Part shown: in pieces, positions 1 to 5,666 of the stretch
Layout of the letters: each line of letters starts with the position of its first letter
How positions within the stretch are numbered: position 1 is the stretch's first letter
NCBI GenBank assembly: GCA_011049745.1
Contig: DRHE01000218.1
Location: 1-6,479, forward strand
Reading direction: 5' to 3'
Length of the DNA stretch: 6,479 nt
Source: Spirochaetales bacterium
Lineage (GTDB): Bacteria > Spirochaetota > Spirochaetia > SZUA-6 > DRHE01
Notes under the pieces: model-generated
Databases searched by the model: none
The model's input: the letters and a program-made list of their open reading frames with translations, nothing else
Told to the model about the DNA's origin: nothing
Position numbers and translations under genes: made by a program

Positions 1-101
1 CGGTGTAAATTGAATTCCAATTGCACACTGGCCTACAGCTACTCCCTTGGAGGGCCCGGTACCTGAAGAGGTGTAGGTCTGAACATTGGGATTAAGCTTT
101 T
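1..101. repeat. Left arm of an exact 101-bp inverted repeat
   Basis: This segment is the exact reverse complement of 306-406, which lies inside the solute-binding protein gene. I compared all 101 positions by eye and found no mismatch. The arms are separated by 204 bp (102-305), and identity stops abruptly at position 102. The left arm therefore encodes nothing new: it is an antisense copy of the gene's own middle. Perfect identity means a very recent event. A fold-back at the end of a contig, from amplification chimerism or assembly, is at least as likely as a genomic palindrome. Confidence 0.95.
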
Positions 102-742
102 ACATGAACCCCATGGCATTTGCGGTGAATACCGAGGCCCTGGCCAAGATCAACGCGCCCGTGCCCGCTTCCTGGGAAGATCTGTTGAATCCCGTTTACA
201 AGGGCCAGATCCAGATGCCGACTCCCCAGTCCTCCGGCGCTGCTTACAAGATCATCAGCAGCCTGGTAGTTTCTATGGGTGAGGAAAAGGCTTATGAGTA
301 TATGAAAAAGCTTAATCCCAATGTTCAGACCTACACCTCTTCAGGTACCGGGCCCTCCAAGGGAGTAGCTGTAGGCCAGTGTGCAATTGGAATTCAATTT
401 ACACCGGCTTTTTTTAAATTTATTGATGAGGGTTACCCGCTGCAGGTTGTTTTTCCCAAAGAAGGAGTCGGTTTCGAAGCCCCGGCTGTATCTATTATAA
501 AGGGAGCCAAAAACCTGGAGGCTGCCAGGATCCTGGTGGATTGGCTGGTTTCCAAAAAGGGTCAGGATGTGCTCTCTGAGGCGAAAACCTTCTTCTATCC
601 CGTTAATGCGGCAGCCAGTCTGGGCAAGGGTATGCCCGCTTTCTCCGAGCTCAAGACTGTTGATGTGGATGTTGACTGGGCAGGAAAGAATAAGAAGCGT
701 TTAGTGGAGCGCTGGGTAAACGAGGTCCTGCCCGCTAAATAG
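86..742 (+). CDS. Iron(III)-type ABC transporter substrate-binding protein, 5'-truncated
   Basis: This is the C-terminal two thirds of a family 1 extracellular solute-binding protein of the FbpA/AfuA type, which captures substrate outside the membrane and hands it to the permease encoded next. Family-like blocks are NTEAL followed by PASWEDLLNPVYKGQI, then MPTPQSSGAAY, the TSSGTGPSKGVAVGQ stretch, and a C-terminal helix ending in VNEVLPAK. Full proteins are about 330-350 residues; only about 214 genuine ones remain. There is no signal peptide. The nominal TTG start at 86 and the first five codons lie in the inverted-repeat arm 1-101; real homology begins near the Tyr codon at 101. The paired tyrosines that bind iron in Neisseria FbpA are not evident (FFYPVN is seen), so iron is inferred from the permease and ATPase. 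A related substrate such as a phosphonate cannot be excluded. Confidence 0.82.
   Translation: MGLSFYMNPMAFAVNTEALAKINAPVPASWEDLLNPVYKGQIQMPTPQSSGAAYKIISSLVVSMGEEKAYEYMKKLNPNVQTYTSSGTGPSKGVAVGQCAIGIQFTPAFFKFIDEGYPLQVVFPKEGVGFEAPAVSIIKGAKNLEAARILVDWLVSKKGQDVLSEAKTFFYPVNAAASLGKGMPAFSELKTVDVDVDWAGKNKKRLVERWVNEVLPAK
306..406. repeat. Right arm of the exact 101-bp inverted repeat
   Basis: This is the native copy of the repeated segment. It sits in frame inside the binding-protein gene and covers the residues around NPNVQTYTSSGTGPSKG and the following glutamine-containing stretch. It pairs exactly with 1-101. Because it fits the coding context and 1-101 does not, this arm is taken as the original. 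Confidence 0.93.
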
Positions 743-761
743 TTTATAATTCAGCTACTTA

Positions 762-792
762 AGGGGCGCTTGAACAGAGCGCCCCTGTTTTT
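762..792 (+). terminator. Intrinsic terminator between binding-protein and permease genes
   Basis: A perfect 9-bp stem, AGGGGCGCT (762-770) with AGCGCCCCT (778-786), has a 7-nt loop and is followed by GTTTTT (787-792). It lies 20 bp after the binding-protein stop codon and 33 bp before the permease start. In operons of this kind such a hairpin often ends most transcripts after the binding protein, so that it is made in excess over the membrane components. Some read-through is expected because no clear promoter follows before the permease. Confidence 0.85.
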
Positions 793-824
793 AAAGGGAG
801 TTTTTAAAGGGACAGTTTGAGCTG

Positions 825-1874
825 ATGAGTGAAAGATATCTTAAGCGCAGCTGGCGTCAGGTTAAATTAATTTCCAAAGATCCTCTTCTTTTTATTGTAA
901 TTATTGTTATCCTTACCTCGCTTATTCTATTTATACTATTCCCCCTGTTTAAGGTAATTACGGCCAGTATTTTTCCCCAAAACAGCTTTTCCCTCTCTGT
1001 TCTCGCTGAAGTCATAGGTTCCTGGTATCTACGCCAGGCATTTTACAACAGTGTTATGATGGGCGCGCTTACCGGCTTTTTCGGAGTGGCGGTGGGATTC
1101 ATCTTTGCCTTCACCATGGCCAGGACCAATATTCCCTTTAAGAAGTTCTTCCATCTTATAGCTATTGTTCCCATTATTTCCCCCCCCTTTATCGGCGCCC
1201 TTTCCATAATAATGCTCTTCGGCAATAACGGTTTTATCTCAGATACAATACTGCATTTGACTAATGTCAAGATCTACGGCTTCCGTGGACTTCTCTTTGC
1301 CCAGGTGCTGACCTTTTTCCCGGTGGCTTATATAATCCTGCGTGGAGTGTTGGAATCGATCAGCCCTACCCTGGAGGACGCGGCTCTGGACCTGGGAGGT
1401 TCACGGTTAAAAGTTTTTGCCAGAGCAACTCTGCCCCTGGCCGTGCCTGGGATTGCCAGCGCCATGCTTATACTCTTTATCGAAACCCTGGCTGATTTCG
1501 GTAATCCCCTGATCCTGGCCGGCAGTAAGTTCCCCGTACTATCAGTTCAGGCTTATCTGCAGATTACCGGAATGTATGACCTGCCCAAGGGCGCAGCCCT
1601 GGCTCTGATGCTGCTGGTGCCCGCCTTTTTCTCAGGGTTGATCTATTCTTTTGTGCGCGCCATGACCGCCATCAGCGCGGTAATCTTTTTGGTCTCCTCC
1701 AGCTGGAGCCTGATGACCGTGCAGATTATGTCACAGGTGGAATCCGGTAGACTGGGAGCGGCGGCCGCATTCAGCGTGATCCTGGTAATGATAATTCTGG
1801 CTGCGATTATTGTTATCCGTTCGATTTTAACCCTTCGTTATGGCCGCTTTGGCGGCACAACTTTGAAGTTTTAG
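825..1874 (+). CDS. fbpB: Iron(III)-type ABC transporter permease with an internal deletion (domain 1 fused to domain 2 tail)
   Basis: This is the membrane permease of the uptake system. Residues 1-265 match the first half of a two-domain FbpB-type permease: a first membrane segment at about 21-45, further segments at about 75-98, 110-132 and 153-172, and an EAA-type coupling loop at about 180-210 (EDAALDLGGS, then TLPLAVPG). From about residue 270 the sequence is the end of the second permease domain, with the hallmark SFVRAMTAISAVIFLV and then SQVESGRLG. Family members are about 550 residues; this one is 349. The loop, most membrane segments and the EAA motif of domain 2 are missing, and the join near nt 1620-1645 stays in frame. 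The start ATG at 825 has AAAGGGA at 806-812, a rather long 12-nt spacing. The gene is 9 bp from the ATPase gene. Loss of the second EAA loop should impair pairing with an ATPase dimer, so the product is probably not a normal transporter. Confidence 0.85.
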   Translation: MSERYLKRSWRQVKLISKDPLLFIVIIVILTSLILFILFPLFKVITASIFPQNSFSLSVLAEVIGSWYLRQAFYNSVMMGALTGFFGVAVGFIFAFTMARTNIPFKKFFHLIAIVPIISPPFIGALSIIMLFGNNGFISDTILHLTNVKIYGFRGLLFAQVLTFFPVAYIILRGVLESISPTLEDAALDLGGSRLKVFARATLPLAVPGIASAMLILFIETLADFGNPLILAGSKFPVLSVQAYLQITGMYDLPKGAALALMLLVPAFFSGLIYSFVRAMTAISAVIFLVSSSWSLMTVQIMSQVESGRLGAAAAFSVILVMIILAAIIVIRSILTLRYGRFGGTTLKF

Positions 1875-1878
1875 AGGA
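1873..1878 (+). promoter_or_regulatory. Ribosome binding site of the ATPase gene
   Basis: AGAGGA overlaps the permease stop codon (TAG, 1872-1874) and sits 5 nt before the ATG at 1884. This fixes the start and indicates translational coupling of permease and ATPase. Confidence 0.7.
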
Positions 1879-1883
1879 AAATT

Positions 1884-2582
1884 ATGAGTGTAAAGCTGGT
1901 CAATATTTCCAAGATATTTAAAGACCCCGATCACCCGCGAAAGCAGATTGTTGCTGTGGAAAATGCCAACCTGGAGATCAATGAAGGAGAAATGGTAAGT
2001 CTGCTGGGGCCTTCAGGGTGCGGCAAAACCACAATTTTGAGAATAATCTCCGGTTTTGAGAACCCCAATACGGGGGAGGTCTGGATATCCGGGGAAATGA
2101 TCAATGATAAGCCGCCCAACAAACGGGATACGGCAATGGTCTTTCAGAGTTACGCTATATTTCCCCATCTTTCGGTAGGGCAGAATATCGGCTTCGGCCT
2201 GGAGCTCAAGGGAGCCAAACCGCCGGAGGTTAAGAGGGAAGTGGAAAAGATAATGGCCACAATGAACCTCACCGAGCTTTATAACCGGAGGCCTGACCAA
2301 CTCTCCGGCGGGCAGCAGCAAAGGGTTGCTTTAGCACGCTCCATTATCAACAAGCCCAGCGTGCTGCTCTTTGATGAGCCCCTATCCAATCTCGACGCCA
2401 AGCTCAGGGAACAGATGAGGCTGGAAATACGGAGGATACAGCAGAGCTTCGGTATAACCAGCATCTATGTCACCCATGACCAGGCAGAGGCCATGACTGT
2501 TTCCGACCGCATAGTGGTAATGAATGAGGGGCGTATTATGCAGATCGGCGCCCGCGGGAACTCGGGGGCCATCTTAGCCTAG
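1884..2582 (+). CDS. fbpC: Iron(III)-type ABC transporter ATP-binding protein, C-terminally truncated and fused to plsY sequence
   Basis: This is the cytoplasmic ATPase that powers the uptake system. Every nucleotide-binding motif is present: Walker A GPSGCGKT (42-49), Q-loop Gln88 in VFQSY, signature LSGGQQQR (140-147), Walker B LLFDEP (161-166), D-loop SNLD (168-171) and switch His198 in VTHDQAEAM. Family members are about 340-360 residues, with a TOBE-containing C-terminal regulatory part after the QIG...P-x-E-I-Y segment. Here the sequence leaves the family at QIGA (about residue 223, nt 2552) and continues as RGNSGAILA to a stop. Those residues resemble the GNSGATN region of PlsY, read in frame. 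The nucleotide-binding domain may still fold and hydrolyse ATP, but substrate-linked regulation through the TOBE region would be lost. It forms an operon with the permease 9 bp upstream. Confidence 0.9.
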   Translation: MSVKLVNISKIFKDPDHPRKQIVAVENANLEINEGEMVSLLGPSGCGKTTILRIISGFENPNTGEVWISGEMINDKPPNKRDTAMVFQSYAIFPHLSVGQNIGFGLELKGAKPPEVKREVEKIMATMNLTELYNRRPDQLSGGQQQRVALARSIINKPSVLLFDEPLSNLDAKLREQMRLEIRRIQQSFGITSIYVTHDQAEAMTVSDRIVVMNEGRIMQIGARGNSGAILA

Positions 2583-2806
2583 TTTTTCAAGGCGCAGTTG
2601 GCGGCCACGTTTGGACTCTTTTTGCTCGCTTCCGGGGCGGCAAAGGGGTAGCCGCGGCTGCGGGACTGCTTTTAGCTTTGAACTGGCAGGCGCTTTTAAT
2701 CTGCACGGCTGTCTTTGCTGCTGCTGCATTTATTATTTTCACCCACTGCTCAAATATTAAAAGGCTTCTATCCGGCGGTGAGAGCTCATTCAAGAAGAAA
2801 AAATAG
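2551..2806 (+). pseudogene. plsY: plsY (acyl-phosphate:glycerol-3-phosphate acyltransferase) remnant with internal deletions
   Basis: PlsY is a membrane enzyme that acylates glycerol 3-phosphate to start phospholipid synthesis; full length is about 190-215 residues. Three pieces are recognisable. RGNSGAI (about 2554-2572) matches the GSGN(S/L)GATN motif. From 2597, in another frame, VGGHVW...FARFRGGKGVAAAAG matches the GH-x-FPVF and GGK(G/A)VAT motifs. Then LLICTAVF...FTHCSNIKRLLSGGE matches the C-terminal SNIKRLL-x-G-x-E tail, with a stop TAG at 2804-2806. Between pieces 1 and 2 roughly 50-70 residues are gone and the frame changes. Between pieces 2 and 3 about 50 residues with several membrane segments are gone, in frame. 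No start or RBS is present, so no active enzyme is made here. This is motif recognition by eye. Confidence 0.78.
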
Positions 2807-3725
2807 AAGGATAATCAAGTCCTTTGCTTGAGTGCAGGGTTGAAACACGAACTTTAGCCGTGTCACAGAAGCTAAATTTTTCACTCTTTATATTGATGGT
2901 TTCGTAATCAGCATCTTTAAGGTGCTCTTTCATATTCTGGATTTCCACATTGCGCGGCACAAGAATGCAGATGTTCTCAGGATCATAACCAAGATCTTCA
3001 ATGAAAATCTTGAGTTTCTTGATCAGGAGTTTTTTCATATCATCTATAGTTTCAGACAGATAGAGTTCAGGCACCGGACCTTCTCTGAAAGTAAATGCTT
3101 CTGCGTAGTTATCCCAGCCATTACTCGGGCAATGTTTTCTGAAACTATCCGCAAGTTGGCAGATCTGGCTGGTATTGCGGAAGTTGGTTTTTAGAACCCT
3201 GGTTGTTCCGCGGATTTTAATCTCTGCCCTGATAAAAGGCGACTGATAATTGTAAAGACTCTGATCCACATCCCCTGCCATGACCATAAACCTGGTGGTA
3301 AGCTCACGAAGAATCATCAGAGCCACAGGCGTAAGATCCTGCACTTCATCCAGAAAAAGGTAGCTGATATCCCTTATATCTTTATTTTCAGGATGAAGTC
3401 TAAGATATTTTATTAGTTTAAGCCTGCCGTAATTCTGGGTGTAGGTCCGGTTCGTTTCCATGTTATCGACAAACTCCTCGCGGGCTTTCCAGATTATCCG
3501 GCGTTGCTGCCTGGAGAGCCGCTGCCGCATACCGTAGCGCGGAATAAGCTTTTCCAGATATTCCTCCCTGGTAATAGCATTCGCGAATAGAAAATTATCA
3601 ACCTCGCTGATGATCTCTGAGGGCAGCAGGAAATCCGGTGTCCTTTCTCTTACAAAGTATGATTCCAGGAGACTGAAATCATAGCTTGTTTCCGGGTAAA
3701 TGATCTGCAGTTTATTCCGCCACAA
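2790..3725 (-). pseudogene. UvrD/PcrA-like superfamily 1 DNA helicase, truncated at both ends
   Basis: UvrD-type helicases use ATP to move along and unwind DNA in repair and replication. In the 311-residue open frame the visible motifs are motif II LFLDEVQDLT (123-132, Walker B), motif III AGDVDQSLY (150-158), motif IV TNFRNT (180-185) and motif V STLHSSKGLDYP (295-306). Motif I (Walker A, GxxGxGKT), which should lie far upstream, is absent, and so is motif VI (the VGMTRA-type segment) after motif V. Full proteins are about 600-750 residues. The frame ends five codons after motif V, where it meets the plsY remnant on the other strand (2796-2812). The 5' limit is a TTG at 3725 preceded in frame by a stop, with no good RBS. 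Without Walker A it cannot bind ATP normally. It runs divergently from the PAS-LuxR gene. Confidence 0.8.
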
Positions 3726-3757
3726 TATTTTTTAAAGCTCTATATGGTTTTATATCC

Positions 3758-3787
3758 TTTACAAGATTCAAATATTGGTTATATAAT
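3758..3787 (+). promoter_or_regulatory. Sigma-70-type promoter for the PAS-LuxR regulator
   Basis: TTTACA (3758-3763) and a perfect TATAAT (3782-3787) are separated by 18 bp, 84 bp before the regulator ATG at 3872. This is a near-consensus housekeeping promoter in an AT-rich intergenic region. The -10 element is embedded in a palindrome described separately. Confidence 0.65.
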
Positions 3788-3797
3788 GACTATATAA
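3779..3797. promoter_or_regulatory. Candidate operator palindrome overlapping the -10 box
   Basis: TTATATA (3779-3785) and TATATAA (3791-3797) are perfect inverted arms around 5 nt (ATGAC). The arm centres are 12 bp apart, close to one helical turn. A dimeric regulator binding here would block the -10 element. Autoregulation by the LuxR-type protein encoded downstream is a guess, because AT-rich palindromes also occur by chance. Confidence 0.35.
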
Positions 3798-3857
3798 AAT
3801 GATTATTTACTGAGAAATGGCCCTGATCAATGAAGCGTATCTAATGTTGGTTTTTCC

Positions 3858-3864
3858 AGGGAGG
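3858..3864 (+). promoter_or_regulatory. Ribosome binding site of the PAS-LuxR gene
   Basis: AGGGAGG lies 7 nt before the ATG at 3872. This is a strong, well-spaced Shine-Dalgarno sequence and it fixes the start codon. Confidence 0.8.
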
Positions 3865-3871
3865 CAGAGAA

Positions 3872-5140
3872 ATGAAAGCTGGAGACATGACAGGAAAGTG
3901 GGGAGCGGTGTGTGATGGGTTGGGAAAGGCTCTGTTAGAGGGCCATACACCATACCAGGCTATATTTGAAGATCAAACTGAGTTTATCTGCAGTTTTCTG
4001 CCGGACGGCACAATCACCTTTGCCAATCAGGCCTTCTGTAGTTATTGCGATAAGAAGTTTGAGGAGATTATTGAACACAGCTTTACGGCGAATATGTCAG
4101 AGGAAGACCGGCTGATAGTACATAAGAAACTAGCCCAACTGTCTCCGGATCATCCTGTTACGAGTTATGAACAGAAGATCGTGGATACCAAAGGAGATGT
4201 ACACTGGCATCAGTGGAGCAACCGGGCGATATTTGACAATTCAGGTAAAACGATCGAGTTTCAGACAATTGGCAGGGATATTACTGAGCGCCGGCGATCA
4301 GAGGAGGCTCTTCATGAGAGTATGAGGCGGTACCGGGCTATTGTTGAGGATCAGATTGAGCTTGTTTGCCGTTATCTACCTGATTGTACGCTTACCTTTG
4401 TCAACCAGGCTTACTGCCGAGCTTACGGCAAAGAGCGTGAGGAGCTTATTGGCCGGAGCCTTCTTCCCTATCTTACAGCGGAGGATCAGAAAGAAATCCT
4501 TGAGTATATCAAGAATGTGGACCCGGAAAATCCTGTTGCAACGAGTATTCAGATTATTGAAAAGAGCAATGGAGAGAAACACTGGCAGCAGTGGTTCAGA
4601 CGGGCAATATATGATGATGCGGGCAAACTTGTTGAGATTCAATCAGTTGGGAGGGATATCACAGAGCTAAAAAGAACGGAAGAGGCTCTTAGAGCTTCGG
4701 AGGCAACTCTCCTGGAGCAGAAAGCAGCGCTGGAGCAGAAGAATGTGGCCTTGAGAGAAATTTTAATGCAAATTGAGCTTGAAAAACAGCAGGTCAAGGA
4801 CGATGTGATAGCTAATGTAGAGGCTGTGCTTCTTCCGGTTTTAGAGAAATTGAGAATAACCAGCTTAAATTCCGATACTAAATATATTGATTTGATAGAG
4901 CGGGGATTGAAGAGGTTGACCTCTTCATTCGGTCGAAAAATAACACAGGCCAGTTTGAAGTTAACCAGGAGGGAGATCGATATCTGCAATATGATAAAAA
5001 ACGGATTTTCAAGCAAAGAGATAGCTGGGTTTTTGTATATTTCCCTCTATACCGTAGGAAGGCACCGCTACAATATCCGCAAAAAAATGAACATCACTAA
5101 TAAGAAGACTAACCTAAGCGTCTTTATAGAAAGCCTCTAG
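3872..5140 (+). CDS. PAS-PAS-LuxR transcriptional regulator (complete copy)
   Basis: This is a soluble one-component sensor and DNA-binding regulator of 422 residues. PAS domain 1 (about 25-140, ending GRDITERRRSEEAL) and PAS domain 2 (about 150-270, ending GRDITELKRTEEAL) are clearly related to each other (FEDQTEFICSFLPDGTITF against VEDQIELVCRYLPDCTLTF), so they arose by tandem duplication. Residues 266-312 form a charged, Gln/Glu/Lys-rich coiled coil typical of a dimerising linker. The C-terminus (about 363-421) is a LuxR/GerE helix-turn-helix with LTRREIDICNMI, SSKEIA and TVGRHRYNIRKKM. There is no membrane segment, receiver domain or kinase domain, so the input is probably a cytoplasmic ligand, redox or cofactor signal; the target genes are unknown. 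Start: ATG with AGGGAGG 7 nt upstream and a good promoter. Codons 173-422 recur in the facing copy at 5726-6479. Confidence 0.92.
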   Translation: MKAGDMTGKWGAVCDGLGKALLEGHTPYQAIFEDQTEFICSFLPDGTITFANQAFCSYCDKKFEEIIEHSFTANMSEEDRLIVHKKLAQLSPDHPVTSYEQKIVDTKGDVHWHQWSNRAIFDNSGKTIEFQTIGRDITERRRSEEALHESMRRYRAIVEDQIELVCRYLPDCTLTFVNQAYCRAYGKEREELIGRSLLPYLTAEDQKEILEYIKNVDPENPVATSIQIIEKSNGEKHWQQWFRRAIYDDAGKLVEIQSVGRDITELKRTEEALRASEATLLEQKAALEQKNVALREILMQIELEKQQVKDDVIANVEAVLLPVLEKLRITSLNSDTKYIDLIERGLKRLTSSFGRKITQASLKLTRREIDICNMIKNGFSSKEIAGFLYISLYTVGRHRYNIRKKMNITNKKTNLSVFIESL

Positions 5141-5232
5141 CCCGGATTTACCACACAGCATAAGGAGAAGATCGACAGCCCCAGTGATAAACTCAGGGGG
5201 AGAGATTCAGAATCATTCCGATTTCGTCGCAC
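4387..5232. repeat. Left arm of a large imperfect inverted repeat
   Basis: Position 4387 pairs with 6479 and 5232 pairs with 5627 in reverse complement. The coding part (4387-5140 against 5726-6479) aligns without any indel. I count roughly 34 substitutions by eye, about 95% identity. The tail (5141-5232 against 5627-5725) has small indels (92 against 99 bp). Identity ends sharply at 5232/5233. The arm holds the end of PAS domain 1's duplicate partner, the coiled coil, the helix-turn-helix, and an antisense scrap of the acetyltransferase 3' end. Confidence 0.93.
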
Positions 5233-5666
5233 AGTCAAATTTAATGCTTCCCAGAGGTCCGCAGTACCTCTATGAAAATATAAGGGATTTTGTCATAGCT
5301 GTTCCCAAAAGCGCCTCTATCACCGGAAAAGCAATGCTAAAGGGTACGAGGCCAAAAATTGTTGCCTGTGCAAGCCTCCATGTGCTCTGGGAGGACATAG
5401 CAGAAGTTAGAGCCGCAGCCGTTCATCCGGATATCCAGAAACAGGGTTTAGGGAAAAGAATAACCGAGTATATTATTGAAGAAGCCAGGCTCCTGGGAAT
5501 AAAGAAGCTATTCGCTTTCACACTGGCAGAGGAGTTCTACAAAAAGCTCGGCTTCGAGCGTAAGGATAAAGAAGAGCTTCCTGCCAAAGTCTGGGGTGAA
5601 TGCAGCCGTTGTCCCAAATATTTCCAGTGCGACGAAATCGGAATGATTCTGAATCTCTCCCCTTGA
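5184..5666 (+). CDS. GNAT N-acetyltransferase (ArgA/PRK07757-like), N-terminus lost
   Basis: GNAT enzymes transfer acetyl from acetyl-CoA to an amine. This one resembles the short single-domain group of Firmicutes sometimes annotated as N-acetylglutamate synthase-like (arginine pathway), though the substrate is unproven. Visible are LMLPR and LYENIRDFVIA (about 20-39), LHVLWEDIAEVRAAAVHP (65-82), the acetyl-CoA pyrophosphate loop QKQGLGKR (85-92), EEFYKKLGF (116-124), and a cysteine cluster Cys140, Cys143 and Cys149 in GECSRCPKYFQCDE, conserved in this group. Between FVIAV and ACASLHV there are about a dozen more residues than usual. The family's first 20-25 residues (beta 1 and helix 1) are missing: the nominal GTG start at 5184 and the first 16 residues come from the inverted-repeat arm and are antisense to the gene's own 3' end. 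No usable RBS precedes it; the first internal ATG is at 5244. Probably inactive. Confidence 0.8.
   Translation: MINSGGEIQNHSDFVAQSNLMLPRGPQYLYENIRDFVIAVPKSASITGKAMLKGTRPKIVACASLHVLWEDIAEVRAAAVHPDIQKQGLGKRITEYIIEEARLLGIKKLFAFTLAEEFYKKLGFERKDKEELPAKVWGECSRCPKYFQCDEIGMILNLSP
5193..5232 (-). pseudogene. Antisense scrap of the acetyltransferase 3' end
   Basis: Read on the - strand, 5231 down to 5193 encodes CDEIGMILNLSP and a stop TGA, identical at protein level to the last 12 residues of the acetyltransferase at 5244-5666. It shows that the unit copied into the left arm included the end of a convergent acetyltransferase gene. Nothing upstream of those codons remains on this side. Confidence 0.85.

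Noticed and set aside
2013..2464. Minus-strand open frames opposite the ATPase gene
   Set aside because: They lie entirely opposite a well-supported ABC ATPase with all its motifs and have no recognisable domain.
2587..2793. Minus-strand 68-codon frame
   Set aside because: It is antisense to the plsY remnant, whose PlsY motifs are clear on the + strand.
4640..4810. Histidine kinase phosphoacceptor region after the PAS domains
   Set aside because: The segment is a coiled coil with no H-box or ATPase domain and leads directly to a LuxR helix-turn-helix.
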